Shown: piece by piece, positions 1 through 9,154 of the stretch
How the letters are laid out: every line of letters starts with the position of its first letter
Numbering within the stretch: the first letter of the stretch is position 1
Assembly (NCBI RefSeq): GCF_002135315.1
Contig: NZ_NEGA01000003.1
Span: forward strand, 124,001 to 188,000
Direction of reading: 5' to 3'
Origin: Acinetobacter sp. ANC 3903
Lineage (GTDB): Bacteria; Pseudomonadota; Gammaproteobacteria; Pseudomonadales; Moraxellaceae
Length of the DNA: 64,000 nt
Notes under the pieces: generated by a model
Database searches by the model: none
The model's input: only the letters and a program-made list of their open reading frames with translations
What the model was told of the DNA's origin: nothing
Program-made: the position numbers and the translations under genes

Positions 1-54
1 GCCAACCGCTTAAAACTACAAGGGCTATAAATTTACCTAGCCAATTTCAAGCAT

Positions 55-83
55 AAAAAAATGCGCCAAAGGGCGCATTTTTT
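55..83 (-). terminator. Rho-independent terminator after rplS
   Basis: A GC-rich inverted repeat (atgcgcc / ggcgcat, loop aaag) is flanked by an A run on the left and a T run on the right. It can therefore end transcription from either strand. It lies 22 bases past the rplS stop, so it most likely ends the rpsP-rimM-trmD-rplS transcript. Confidence 0.85.
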
Positions 84-104
84 TCACTCGTATAAAACTT
101 AAAA

Positions 105-479
105 TTAAGCTTTAACTTTACGAGCTGGCAATTTTTCACGAATACGTGCAGCTTTACCAGACAATTCGCGTAGGTAGTAAAGTTTAGCACGACGAACGTC
201 ACCACGACGTTTCACTTCGATACCAGCAACGATTGGAGAGTGAGTTTGGAATACACGCTCAACGCCAACACCGCTAGAAATTTTACGTACTGTGAACGCA
301 GAGTTCAAACCACGGTTTTTCTTAGCAATTACAACGCCTTCAAACGCCTGTAAACGCTCACGGTCGCCTTCTTTTACTTTAACTTGAACAATAACTGTAT
401 CACCTGGTGCAAAAGCAGGGATGTCTTGTTTCAATTGTGCGTTTTCGATTACTTGAACTAAAGGATGCTTACCGCTCAT
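105..479 (-). CDS. rplS: 50S ribosomal protein L19
   Basis: Structural protein of the large ribosomal subunit, near the 30S-50S interface. The 124-residue product begins [12 protein letters not shown] and has the basic L19 core, with the motif [13 protein letters not shown] and a Lys/Arg-rich C terminus. Length fits the family. The reading frame is open 14 codons further upstream, but the ATG at 479 is preceded by a good GGAG ribosome binding site and matches the family N terminus. It is the last gene of rpsP-rimM-trmD-rplS and is followed by a terminator. The 151 bases between it and trmD contain no further gene. Confidence 0.97.
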   Translation of the reverse strand: MSGKHPLVQVIENAQLKQDIPAFAPGDTVIVQVKVKEGDRERLQAFEGVVIAKKNRGLNSAFTVRKISSGVGVERVFQTHSPIVAGIEVKRRGDVRRAKLYYLRELSGKAARIREKLPARKVKA

Positions 480-630
480 GGGGTATCTCCAATATGTGCG
501 AGTCAGAAGAGGTCTGATCATCGCTGGGTATAGAGGCTAAAGCGCATATCGACCCGTTTATCTTTCCCTTTATTACTTAAGCAGATACTCAAGCCAATAA
601 AGAGCCTATTCATTAATACTTAAATGGAAT

Positions 631-1371
631 TTAAGTATGCAAATCTTTTAGCCATTTTTTTTGCTGCTTGGTCAACTCTGCTTTTTCCACCAACTCAGGT
701 CGGCGTTCAAGGGTTCGTTGATAGCGCTGCAAAAACCGCCATTTTTCAATATTGGCATGATGCCCGGACTTTAACACCTCAGGCACATCCAAACCTTCAA
801 AATGGTCTGGCTTGGTATATTGTGGGCAATCTAACAGACCATCCACAAATGAATCTTGCACAGCGGACTGTTCATCTGACATGGCACCCGGAAGTCTCCG
901 AATGATACTGTCCAATAAAACCATCGCAGGCAGTTCACCACCCGACAATACGTAATCTCCAATTGACCATTCCTGATCAACATATTGCTGGATCAAACGT
1001 TCATCGACCCCTTCATAACGTCCACACAGCACAATCAGTCCGTCATATTCGACAAACTGCTGTACCGCAGGTTCGTTTAAGGTTTTTCCTTGCGGCGACA
1101 TATACACCACAGGAACCTGAACACATCCTGCTTGCTTTGCAAGCTCTTTGGCATGGTTGATTGCTTTGGACAGAGGTTCTGCCATCATCACCATACCTGG
1201 ACCACCACCAAATGGACGTTCATCCACTCTTTTGTAGTTGCCCTCAGCATAATCGCGAGGATTAATACAAGTGACTTGCACTATTTCACGTTTTGCCGCA
1301 CGCCCGCTAATACCGTAGGCTGTAATCGCTTCAAACATTTCAGGAAAAAGCGTAATGACTGCAAAAAACAT
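631..1371 (-). CDS. trmD: tRNA (guanine-N1-)-methyltransferase TrmD
   Basis: Methylates G37 next to the anticodon, using S-adenosylmethionine, to prevent frameshifting. The 246-residue protein starts [13 protein letters not shown], the standard TrmD N terminus. It carries the SPOUT knot motifs, including [12 protein letters not shown] and [13 protein letters not shown], which form the SAM pocket. The frame is open for 15 more codons upstream, but the ATG at 1371 has an AGGAG site and the family start. It lies between rimM (57-base gap) and rplS in the conserved operon order, linking tRNA modification to ribosome synthesis. Confidence 0.97.
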   Translation of the reverse strand: MFFAVITLFPEMFEAITAYGISGRAAKREIVQVTCINPRDYAEGNYKRVDERPFGGGPGMVMMAEPLSKAINHAKELAKQAGCVQVPVVYMSPQGKTLNEPAVQQFVEYDGLIVLCGRYEGVDERLIQQYVDQEWSIGDYVLSGGELPAMVLLDSIIRRLPGAMSDEQSAVQDSFVDGLLDCPQYTKPDHFEGLDVPEVLKSGHHANIEKWRFLQRYQRTLERRPELVEKAELTKQQKKWLKDLHT

Positions 1372-1428
1372 CGCAGACTCCTCTACTTTCCTGCTGCGTT
1401 CATCCTTAAAGGACAAGCTTTTAAATAT

Positions 1429-1977
1429 TTAGTAATCCACGCCCCAATTTACGTAGATACGACCAGCTTCAAGATCAACTCGCTGTACCACATCTTTATG
1501 CCATGGAATCATGCGTTCTTCAGCATCAATGCTGTCCGGTGTTGCGTGAACCACCATCACATCATTGGCACCTGTCTCGAACATTTCATGGATTTTACCG
1601 AGATTCACTTCTTGTTCATTTTCATCAAGACCCAACACGGTTAAGCCTTTTAAATCCGACCAGTAAAACTCATCCATTCCTGCTTTCGGAAGTTGCGCTT
1701 TTGAAATCCAGACATTTACGCCAACCAAGCTATCCGCTGCAGTGCGATCACTCACATCCTTTAACGAAACAACCAGGCCTTTGCCATGCGGTTTCCAACG
1801 TTTTACATCTACTGTTTGCCAACCTGCTTTGGTTTCAATGTACCAAGGAAGATAGTCAAAGATGTTGCTCATAGGTTCTGTATTGGAATAGACCCAGAGC
1901 CACCCATTTAATCCATATGCTGAACGTAACTGTCCAATCTGAATACGATCTTCGGGAACATTCTGTGTTGGTGTCAT
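1429..1977 (-). CDS. rimM: Ribosome maturation factor RimM
   Basis: Assists maturation of the 30S head by binding S19 and the 16S rRNA 3' domain. The 182-residue product has the RimM N-terminal beta-barrel (GQLRSAYGLNGWLWVYS) followed by a PRC-barrel-like C-terminal half (EFYWSDLKGLTV, IPWHKDVVQRVDLEAGRIYV). It starts 16 bases after rpsP and precedes trmD, the normal order in Gammaproteobacteria. Confidence 0.96.
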   Translation of the reverse strand: MTPTQNVPEDRIQIGQLRSAYGLNGWLWVYSNTEPMSNIFDYLPWYIETKAGWQTVDVKRWKPHGKGLVVSLKDVSDRTAADSLVGVNVWISKAQLPKAGMDEFYWSDLKGLTVLGLDENEQEVNLGKIHEMFETGANDVMVVHATPDSIDAEERMIPWHKDVVQRVDLEAGRIYVNWGVDY

Positions 1978-1993
1978 GGGCTACCTACTACAA

Positions 1994-2251
1994 TTAAGCA
2001 GCAGCTGCAGCTTTCTTAGCTTGAGCAGCTAAAGAAGCAACGCGTTCAGACGGTTGAGCGCCTTGAGCAACCCAGTGAGCAAAACGGTCAGCATCTAAAC
2101 GAAGTTTTTCTGCTTTACCTTGAGCTGTAGGGTTAAAGAAACCAATACGTTCGATGAAACGACCGTCACGCGCATTGCGGCTATCAGTTACAATAACTTG
2201 ATAGAACGGACGTTTTTTAGCACCACCGCGTGCTAGACGAATTACAACCAT
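1994..2251 (-). CDS. rpsP: 30S ribosomal protein S16
   Basis: Early-assembling protein of the small ribosomal subunit. The 85-residue product starts [18 protein letters not shown], the diagnostic S16 N terminus, and contains [14 protein letters not shown]. It ends in an Ala/Lys-rich tail. It is the first gene of rpsP-rimM-trmD-rplS and is preceded by a recognisable promoter at 2338-2365. Confidence 0.97.
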   Translation of the reverse strand: MVVIRLARGGAKKRPFYQVIVTDSRNARDGRFIERIGFFNPTAQGKAEKLRLDADRFAHWVAQGAQPSERVASLAAQAKKAAAAA

Positions 2252-2337
2252 GATAGAACCTTATAGTTTTTACGGATTATCCATGAACCGACCATCGGCA
2301 GCATTTCAAACCCCTTTCATAGAGGGCAATATTTTAC

Positions 2338-2365
2338 GTTATATTTGCCCTGAAAGAAAGATCAA
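2338..2365 (-). promoter_or_regulatory. Probable sigma-70 promoter of the rpsP operon
   Basis: On the minus strand TTGATC (2360-2365) and TATAAC (2338-2343) are separated by 16 bases, about 85 bases upstream of rpsP. A 6-base inverted repeat, gggcaa / ttgccc, flanks the -10 region. Whether this repeat is an operator is unknown. There is no terminator between the pilin gene at 2398 and this promoter. Confidence 0.55.
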
Positions 2366-2397
2366 ATTTTAGGTTATCCACAGTTTTGAATTTAGAT

Positions 2398-2823
2398 TTA
2401 TCTACCATCCCAATTAGAGGTGGCAGAAGGGGTACATACTGTCGTAGTTTTAGTCCAACATTTCCACCCATTACTATTAAGAATTACACTTCCATTATCT
2501 ACCTGAACAGTACCAGATTTAGGCTCTGCAGTTAATGTATAGGTTTGACCACTTGTAACAAGTGTAATGCTATAGACAGGATTAGCTGTGGGATAATCCT
2601 TGCTGGTTGTGCCGTTATCTAGGGTTGCACTCGTATAATTATGATTAATGACATAGTAGCTCTGTAAACGCTGCGCGGTATTTATCATTTCAGTTTGCAC
2701 ATCAACACGGTTAGTACGAATTTTATATTGAGTATAAGATGGGTAAGTAATCGCTGCCAAAATAGCAATTATTGCCACTACAATCATCAACTCGATTAGG
2801 TTAAACCCTTTATTTTTTTTCAT
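2398..2823 (-). CDS. comF: Type IV minor pilin, ComF/PilE type
   Basis: Pilin-like protein that probably joins the minor pilin tip complex needed for pilus assembly and DNA uptake. The leader MKKNKG is followed by [19 protein letters not shown], the prepilin peptidase site and hydrophobic N-terminal helix. Glu5 is present, but mature residue 2 is Asn instead of Thr. Two C-terminal Cys (KCW, VCT) may form a disulfide. The comE stop overlaps this ATG as TAATG, which suggests translational coupling. An in-frame ATG 6 bases upstream (2829) is an alternative start. Last gene of the minor pilin operon. The name follows A. baylyi comF by gene order; pilE is an alternative name. Confidence 0.85.
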   Translation of the reverse strand: MKKNKGFNLIELMIVVAIIAILAAITYPSYTQYKIRTNRVDVQTEMINTAQRLQSYYVINHNYTSATLDNGTTSKDYPTANPVYSITLVTSGQTYTLTAEPKSGTVQVDNGSVILNSNGWKCWTKTTTVCTPSATSNWDGR

Positions 2824-3425
2824 TACCATGACTCACTGTTACTCGTACCGCAATTTGTATAATCTGTTACAACATCTTCGGTTCTAGTCATACAACGTAT
2901 TCCTGTACTCGTGAGCAATAAGTCATAATTACGTGGCTGTTTAGATTTAGGTGGACTACTACTATCTTTAGCCCGCTGTACCGACATCACCCAAGTCAGA
3001 CCATTCACACTTGCAGAAGCCGCAGTTTCATTGCCATCTGAGTCTTTTGCAAAAGTCAAAGGTTTGTATCCTGTTCCATTATTGGCTAGTGTTAATGTAT
3101 ATTTCGCTGTAGATACAGTTGAACCTATCGGTAACAACAACTGGCCTGTAGCAGCGTCATAATAACTTGCTGGTGTCGGATTCCCATCAGCATCAGTACC
3201 CACATAGGTATACAGGTAACTGGCATCGAAACCTTTGTAACTAAAGTTTTTTGCTTTAAACCGCTCCAGCTCAGCAGCAATGCGTAACGCTTCCTGCCGT
3301 GCAATTGCCAGATCCCGTCGTTCCATATATTGCTGATATGAAGGAAACGCAATTGCTGCAAAAATTGCAACAATCACGACCACAATCATCAATTCAATCA
3401 GAGTAAAGCCACGTATTTTTTTCAT
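2823..3425 (-). CDS. comE: Type IV minor pilin, ComE type
   Basis: Pilin-like protein of the T4P/competence system. MKKIRG is followed by [20 protein letters not shown], a canonical prepilin cleavage site with Glu5. The 200-residue protein is longer than a typical minor pilin. It has two C-terminal Cys (GIRCMTR, TNCGTS). The chosen start gives a normal 6-residue leader. Its Shine-Dalgarno region is a run of seven G followed by AGTC, placed directly after the pilY1 stop. Positioned between pilY1 and comF, as in A. baylyi. The name is by gene order and family. Confidence 0.85.
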   Translation of the reverse strand: MKKIRGFTLIELMIVVVIVAIFAAIAFPSYQQYMERRDLAIARQEALRIAAELERFKAKNFSYKGFDASYLYTYVGTDADGNPTPASYYDAATGQLLLPIGSTVSTAKYTLTLANNGTGYKPLTFAKDSDGNETAASASVNGLTWVMSVQRAKDSSSPPKSKQPRNYDLLLTSTGIRCMTRTEDVVTDYTNCGTSNSESW

Positions 3426-3429
3426 GACT

Positions 3430-3436
3430 CCCCCCC
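3430..3436 (-). promoter_or_regulatory. G7 tract forming the comE ribosome binding site
   Basis: Seven consecutive C on the plus strand (G7 on the coding strand) begin at the last base of the pilY1 TAG stop and end 4 bases before the comE ATG. The tract supplies the GGGGAG-like Shine-Dalgarno match. A change in its length would shift the SD-to-ATG spacing. Any effect on expression is inference. Confidence 0.6.
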
Positions 3437-6400
3437 TATCGAGTTTCATACCAGCGTAACTGTCTAAGTTTCGCTGCTGTAGTAAACTCTTGACATTCTG
3501 GTAAGTTTGGCGTGGTTGTACAATTTAGAGTTGTAGGACGTCTTACAATCAGACCTGTATTATTAGCATTACTAAAGCCTTGCCCTAAACCTGCACCTAA
3601 AATACCCGCTCCCAACTTAACACTATTTGGAACGCCACTTGTTGTAGTAGCAAAAGAACATTTTCCTGTCGGCAAGCAGAATTGATAGACATAGGAATCT
3701 CCTTTTACACCTGCACCACAAGAACCACCAATACCCGTTCCATCACGATGGTATACATTGACATAGAGCATACCATCTAAGGCATACAGCTCATTCATGC
3801 CTTTATAAACACCAGCTGTAGGTGAATAGATATATTTCCAGCCATTATTACTAGCAACAGCAACACCCGTGCTTATATTTGTATTTAAAGAAACAAGCGT
3901 TACATTTTGTGTAGTCAATGTCGGTGAGGTTGCGTACAAATCTGTTTTTGCCACATCTTTGTCGTATACAACAAAAACCCCATCCGCCGCACTTACTGTT
4001 GAGCCAGCTTGGTTACCATTTATTACCGCTGTGCCTACTAATGGTGAACTCCGGTTACCGGAACTAAAGGCAACTGCTGCAACATAGCCATTATCTTCAT
4101 GAATAGAAACACTTGGCATTTCATAGAAACGAGGACTTGTACCACCACTCGTATGTTCATTAAACAAACGTACCACACGAGTCGCAAAACTATCTTTAGC
4201 TGTTACACTATTATTTAAATCGACACGGAAAGCTTGTCCACCTAAATCACCGAAATAGAGATTATCAACCAGACCATCATTGTCACGATCAATCGCATTA
4301 ATCTGGCTAACCACACTATATTTCATGTTAATCGTAGATGCGCTGGCATCAGTAAATGCTTCGGCTCCTTTAGCTTGTGTAGCGTAGGCACTGGTCCACC
4401 AAAGTAAACTACCGGTGTTAGCATCAAACATATATATGCCTGCACCGCTACCCGTAGTGGTATTTTGATCATAGGCTGCACCTTCATAACCTGCGTCATA
4501 GCCTCCACCTACAAACATCACCAGTTTTTTAGTATCGCCAAATTTAACATAAGCAAGTGTAGGTTTAGACCAGCTTTGCCCCATATAACTTAGTGCATTA
4601 TCAGTATCTGGTGTTCCAGTAGCAGTCACAGCTGCAGCAGGATTAATATGAAATTTCAAACTTGGTTTATCTATATCTGATAAATCTAATGCATAGTAGC
4701 TGCGTCCACCCATACGTAGACCACCATACACCCACTGCAAACCTTTGAGCGCAAGATCTGTATTAGTACCACCATCACTGGTACGGTCAGAACTCTTCAC
4801 AGTTAATGTTCCATCGGCTTTTGACACATACTGGGTATATGCGGTCCAAGGTGCATCTATGCCATAGAACAAGTTGTTTTTACCACCAGTACTACTGGCT
4901 TCAGATAAAAAAGCTGCTTTTTGATTTAGATTTTGCATCATTTCATGTGGTGCAAAAGCAAATTTCTCTACCCCATCCGTATCGACGACATGCAGTAAAC
5001 CCTGTGTACTACCAAAGAGTAGATAATCTTCTCGGTCTGTTGTGTCAATTGTGCCTGAACTGTATGTAATTTTGCCTTGTTGCGTGAGTAGAATTGGAGT
5101 CGAATGCATTACTGCACCGACCTGACGTAATTCTGGGTTTGTTGAAAGGTTATCCAACGTTACACCAGTTGCTGTTGCACTAATATTATAACCAAGTAGA
5201 TTCAGCCAATAGTTTTTATCTGGATCATTGACAAACAAAGCCGTTGTCCCTGTACCAAATAAACTATTCACATTGACTTTTTTAAGTGAATTGGCTTCAC
5301 TCGCTGTATAAGGTGCTGCATCAGTAATTTGTCGATTGGTATAGATGGTACGATTAGCAAATTTTTCATTTTCAGTATTTGTAGTTAAACCTAAAGGCAG
5401 CTGTCCTTTCACCCCCCCCATCCATAGACCATTGGCTGTTGAATCTAATGAACCATCCGATTTGATTAAACGTATAGTTTTGCTGGTGTTATAAAGTTCA
5501 CCATTATAGATGTGGTATTTGTTGAGATTACCAGCCCAGAGCTGGGTAGTTTCCTGTGGTTTTGGAATAAATGAAGAATAATAACCATACGGCTGGATAC
5601 GCAAAGGGTTTAAAGCATCCTGTGGTAGGGTTGGTGAACCTGTGGTAACCGGGTCAAATTCAGGTTTTACTTCATCAACAAAATTTAAAATACTTTGTGC
5701 AATCTCACCTGGCTCTGAAGCCGAATACCATCCACCGCGCCCATATACTCCCCATAATGCGGTATTGGCAATATCAGCACGACTAGCTCCACCGGTTGTC
5801 TCACCATAAGTATTACTAATACTAGAAAAACGATTTATTATATTTGCTATATCAATATTGGTAGAAGTTAACTGGCCAACTTTTGTTTTTTCCGCTCCAG
5901 TATACGCATCCAATCCGCTATAGAATTTACCAAAACCAACTACTGCTGTTTTAATTCTGGGACGAGTGGTAGAACCGGTTAATAAAGTGTTGGCAAACTT
6001 TGCAATGCAACGCCAAACCTTTTCATTGTCCGGAGTAGCTGTTTTTGCTTTAAACTCGTAGGTCGAATCTGGACTACCAACATTAGAATCCCATGAAGAC
6101 GGGCAACTGAAACCGCTCACTGTAGCTGACATTTCTGTTTCGGGATCTGCAATACTAGTTGTGCTAGGACCGCCATCTGTTAAAACATAAACCCCATTAC
6201 CATTGCATGTTGAGGTATCTGTACCAATTGTACTTAATAATGATCTAGCCCCAATCGCATATGCCCTACCTGTTGGCGTATAGTCAGGAGCTTCCATATC
6301 TACAATTTTTTGCAATATACATGAACGTTGTGTGGTACCAGATCCAGTGCCACATTCCGCTTCAAAAGTGGTTTTCGCAGAGCCTGTTAAACTACTAGAA

Positions 6401-7494
6401 GTAGTATCCAAACGGCGAGCTGAAACTAAAACTGCTCCTGTTCTAGAGCTAGTTCCTGAAGTTCCTCCTGTAAACCGCGTTAGACCTATAACAATTTCAT
6501 TTCCTAATTGAGGAACACCATTTAGCCCTTGTAATACGGTAAATAAACCATCTTTGAGTTTAGTAATACGATCGTAATATTTTTGAGTTTGTGTTGTGGT
6601 TTGGGCTGGGGTGAAATAAGCAGTACATCCTGTACCACAACTTTCGTTCGAGTAACTACCACTAGGAGCTGATGCACTTACCGTATTACAGCTATCGGAT
6701 GTGATTGCAGCCGTTGGACAACGTCTAAATTCCGAAGTACATGTCGTAATTGTGCTGGTATTTCCACTGGTTGATGTACCCGCAGTACAACTTGCAGTAT
6801 TTGTAGTTATAGGAGTACCTGTTGTAGTTGTAGTTGTAGTTGTTTTCACAACTTCAGACCGATAACGATAAGTTCTACCTGACGTAGAACTGCAATTTGA
6901 TGTACCGCTATTCCGTAAATAGAAATAAGTCGTTGTCGTTAGTTTAGAAATATTACCAGTAACCACAGGGGTAGAATTGGAAGTTTCAGAGCAAAAGCTA
7001 CCAGATGGAGCAGTAGTACGTAATGTGGTATTGGTACATGTTGCTTGAGAGCTAGTCGTACCGCTCTCCGTACTTGCACACTGCTTTAATACTGCATCAG
7101 CTGTCACCGTATTTGAAGTTGTCGTTGTCGCTGTCGTTGTTGCAGCTGTTATTTGAGTTTTATAACTATATGTTTTAGGTGAAGTTTCAACCGTAGCATT
7201 AGCAGTACAATAATAACGGGTATAAGATGGCGTTGTGGTGGAGGCTTCTGAATTAGAAGTTGGTACTGTTACCAAACTATCTGCCACAGGAGCATCACAT
7301 GCAAATTTAAAATTAGTTGCAGCTCTCATACTGGCCGAAGTATCCAGTACAAACATAATACGTGTTTGACCACCTGTTGAATTACTATAGATATCAATAT
7401 CACTGGCTTGTACAGATACACTATGACAAACAGCCAAAGTCATAAACATCGACACCGTGGCTGAAAGTCCTTTTTTTTGATTTATTTTTTTCAT
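3436..7494 (-). CDS. pilY1: PilY1/PilC-family type IV pilus tip adhesin (ComC)
   Basis: Large secreted pilus-associated protein that promotes pilus extension and adhesion at the tip. It has 1352 residues. A signal peptide ends near VQA-SD (about residue 31). A von Willebrand A-like region starts at residue 46 with the MIDAS motif DTSAS (51-55). Residues about 70-300 are very Thr/Ser-rich with many Cys. The C-terminal half is the PilY1 beta-propeller, with the calcium loop DRDNDGLVDN near residue 1070. It lies 17 bases after pilX and directly before comE. Two features suggest length instability: a G8 run at codons 692-695 and a hexanucleotide repeat in the Thr-rich part. Equivalent to A. baylyi ComC by position. 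Family assignment is firm; ligand unknown. Confidence 0.93.
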   Translation of the reverse strand: MKKINQKKGLSATVSMFMTLAVCHSVSVQASDIDIYSNSTGGQTRIMFVLDTSASMRAATNFKFACDAPVADSLVTVPTSNSEASTTTPSYTRYYCTANATVETSPKTYSYKTQITAATTTATTTTSNTVTADAVLKQCASTESGTTSSQATCTNTTLRTTAPSGSFCSETSNSTPVVTGNISKLTTTTYFYLRNSGTSNCSSTSGRTYRYRSEVVKTTTTTTTTGTPITTNTASCTAGTSTSGNTSTITTCTSEFRRCPTAAITSDSCNTVSASAPSGSYSNESCGTGCTAYFTPAQTTTQTQKYYDRITKLKDGLFTVLQGLNGVPQLGNEIVIGLTRFTGGTSGTSSRTGAVLVSARRLDTTSSSLTGSAKTTFEAECGTGSGTTQRSCILQKIVDMEAPDYTPTGRAYAIGARSLLSTIGTDTSTCNGNGVYVLTDGGPSTTSIADPETEMSATVSGFSCPSSWDSNVGSPDSTYEFKAKTATPDNEKVWRCIAKFANTLLTGSTTRPRIKTAVVGFGKFYSGLDAYTGAEKTKVGQLTSTNIDIANIINRFSSISNTYGETTGGASRADIANTALWGVYGRGGWYSASEPGEIAQSILNFVDEVKPEFDPVTTGSPTLPQDALNPLRIQPYGYYSSFIPKPQETTQLWAGNLNKYHIYNGELYNTSKTIRLIKSDGSLDSTANGLWMGGVKGQLPLGLTTNTENEKFANRTIYTNRQITDAAPYTASEANSLKKVNVNSLFGTGTTALFVNDPDKNYWLNLLGYNISATATGVTLDNLSTNPELRQVGAVMHSTPILLTQQGKITYSSGTIDTTDREDYLLFGSTQGLLHVVDTDGVEKFAFAPHEMMQNLNQKAAFLSEASSTGGKNNLFYGIDAPWTAYTQYVSKADGTLTVKSSDRTSDGGTNTDLALKGLQWVYGGLRMGGRSYYALDLSDIDKPSLKFHINPAAAVTATGTPDTDNALSYMGQSWSKPTLAYVKFGDTKKLVMFVGGGYDAGYEGAAYDQNTTTGSGAGIYMFDANTGSLLWWTSAYATQAKGAEAFTDASASTINMKYSVVSQINAIDRDNDGLVDNLYFGDLGGQAFRVDLNNSVTAKDSFATRVVRLFNEHTSGGTSPRFYEMPSVSIHEDNGYVAAVAFSSGNRSSPLVGTAVINGNQAGSTVSAADGVFVVYDKDVAKTDLYATSPTLTTQNVTLVSLNTNISTGVAVASNNGWKYIYSPTAGVYKGMNELYALDGMLYVNVYHRDGTGIGGSCGAGVKGDSYVYQFCLPTGKCSFATTTSGVPNSVKLGAGILGAGLGQGFSNANNTGLIVRRPTTLNCTTTPNLPECQEFTTAAKLRQLRWYETR
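5412..5419 (-). repeat. G8 homopolymer inside pilY1
   Basis: Eight consecutive C on the plus strand encode Met692-Gly-Gly-Val695 as ATG GGG GGG GTG. Gain or loss of one base would frameshift PilY1 before its C-terminal beta-propeller. The reading frame is open here, so this copy is in the on state. Confidence 0.9.
6821..6844 (-). repeat. Hexanucleotide Thr-codon repeat in pilY1
   Basis: Three exact copies of gttgta followed by a variant gttgtt (ACAACT-type repeats on the coding strand) encode a Thr tract in the low-complexity N-terminal part of PilY1. Unit changes add or remove two residues without a frameshift, so the tract could vary adhesin length in frame. Confidence 0.75.
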
Positions 7495-7511
7495 CTTTAA
7501 ATTCTCTTTCT

Positions 7512-8198
7512 TTACGATACCAACTTCGGCTGACCGCCAACGGTATAGTCCGAATGCTGCATGTTATAAGGAATACCTAAACCCTCAAAACACGCCCCCA
7601 CTGCCGAAGCACGCTGCTTAAAGCAGCTCTCTATTTGTGTTGTAGTTGCACCCGCAAAACTTGGCAGTACAGAAATTACTGTTGCCCCTATATTATTGGT
7701 GGTAACAGGCACATTACTTTGCCCAAGACTCGTCCCTTTCGGTGCACCACCAAATGGTGTAGACGTTGTAGCATTTTTAGTTAAATACACTTGTGACAGC
7801 ACCGCAGAACGCCCCATTGCAAATTGATTGGCTTTACAAAAGCCATCCACACCAATCTTGGTTGTTGAACCATCAGCTGTAATCGCGCTAGCTTGAGATA
7901 ATTTAAAAAAAGAATTTTCCGATGCGCGATAACAAAATACCAATTCATCATTGGCATTTGCTGAGGAATTGAAATAAGCGAACATCCCATCGAGTGCCAA
8001 TTGCCTTGCCACTAGATCAGGATCCTCAATATTAAATAAAGCAGAGTCAGAATTACCCATCAATAGAGCATTGACCTGACTATTTGTTGCAATTTTTAAT
8101 CCTAAAATTCCAGATTTCACAGCGATTGTGCCCAGCAATGTCACAAGCACCAAAATAATCAAAACCGTAATAAGCGTTGCACCTTGTTGTTGTTTCAT
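7512..8198 (-). CDS. pilX: Type IV pilus assembly protein PilX
   Basis: Minor pilin of the tip priming complex. The 228-residue protein starts MKQQQG followed by ATLITVLIILVLVTLLGT, a prepilin-like leader and hydrophobic helix. Mature position 5 is Thr, so the usual Glu5 is missing, a feature also seen in the GspK-type tip pseudopilin. Two Cys pairs are visible in the globular part. The pilW stop overlaps its ATG as TAATG. It precedes pilY1, the standard partner. Confidence 0.87.
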   Translation of the reverse strand: MKQQQGATLITVLIILVLVTLLGTIAVKSGILGLKIATNSQVNALLMGNSDSALFNIEDPDLVARQLALDGMFAYFNSSANANDELVFCYRASENSFFKLSQASAITADGSTTKIGVDGFCKANQFAMGRSAVLSQVYLTKNATTSTPFGGAPKGTSLGQSNVPVTTNNIGATVISVLPSFAGATTTQIESCFKQRASAVGACFEGLGIPYNMQHSDYTVGGQPKLVS

Positions 8199-9154
8199 TA
8201 CGATGCTCCCAATGTATTTCGAATCGCTACAACCTGATTCACCGCCTGACGTAAATATCGTTTATTGACTGCCGCATCACCTGAAAGCGTGACATTATTT
8301 GTACCAGCAACATCAAATGTCGTTTGGGTATTTAAATTTGCTTCTGAACCAATTGTTCCTGTCGAACGAGATAAAATACCAACTTCCATTGAAATCACTT
8401 GCAGATAATTTTTTGCACAAGTATCTTCAACAATTGGGGTCGCACATGCAGCACGAATAGTATTCATTGCAGTAATGTACTCATTGATGGTCATATAACG
8501 GAGTTGACCAGAAGAATTTTTCACACCTAAGCGTATTTTAAATGCATCTACGCGCTGCATCATTTGCTGCGCGCGAGTATTTAAACCTGCAATTGTTGTA
8601 TCACCAGCTGCATAATAACCAGCATCACAATATAAAGAGTATGCTGTAGGCTCACCTGTCACTTGTTGTGGGCTTTCTGCCACATAATAACGTTGTACAA
8701 TTGTTTTAGATGAGGCAGCAGAAATAGTTTCCCCTTCACAATTCACAATACTGTTAATTGCTGGTACATATTGAATAGTTAAACGGTCACTTTTACCTGT
8801 AGTATTATCTGTATCTTTATTTTGTAAACTGACCAATTCGGTTTCTAAATCCGTGATTGTTTGTAATGCTGCAGGCAAATTTTCCTTTTTAAAAACAATC
8901 CCTGAACCAGTGGTAATATTATTCACTCTCTGTGAGGAAACAGTATTTAAATTGGTATGACGTAGATCATGTGCAACCAAAGACAAACCAAAATTGGCAT
9001 TTTGTTGTAATTCACTCATGCCTGATTGCAATCCCAAAGAACGCGAACTACTTAAAAACACAGCCAAACCCGCCGCAACAATAAGCAGACCTAAGGTTAA
9101 AGCCACCATTAATTCAATCAGAGTAAAGCCCGAGGTATAATGCTTATGAACCAT
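8198..9154 (-). CDS. pilW: Type IV pilus minor pilin PilW
   Basis: Minor pilin of the PilVWX-Y1 tip complex. From the ATG at 9154 the product has 318 residues. The leader MVHKHYTSG is followed by FTLIELMVALTLGLLIVAA, with Glu5 present. The frame is open 37 codons further upstream inside pilV, but 9154 has a GGAGG site at good spacing and gives the pilin leader. It overlaps pilV by 11 bases and pilX by the TAATG junction. Length suits PilW, the largest of the minor pilins. Confidence 0.9.
   Translation of the reverse strand: MVHKHYTSGFTLIELMVALTLGLLIVAAGLAVFLSSSRSLGLQSGMSELQQNANFGLSLVAHDLRHTNLNTVSSQRVNNITTGSGIVFKKENLPAALQTITDLETELVSLQNKDTDNTTGKSDRLTIQYVPAINSIVNCEGETISAASSKTIVQRYYVAESPQQVTGEPTAYSLYCDAGYYAAGDTTIAGLNTRAQQMMQRVDAFKIRLGVKNSSGQLRYMTINEYITAMNTIRAACATPIVEDTCAKNYLQVISMEVGILSRSTGTIGSEANLNTQTTFDVAGTNNVTLSGDAAVNKRYLRQAVNQVVAIRNTLGAS

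Noticed and set aside
624-905. 93-codon plus-strand open frame opposite trmD, and similar antisense frames throughout
   Set aside because: They are shadows of well-supported genes on the other strand, with no independent start signals or family features.
2374-2382. Perfect DnaA box TTATCCACA
   Set aside because: A single copy. By chance such a 9-mer appears about once every two windows of this size on both strands, and there is no cluster, AT-rich unwinding element or dnaA/gidA context.
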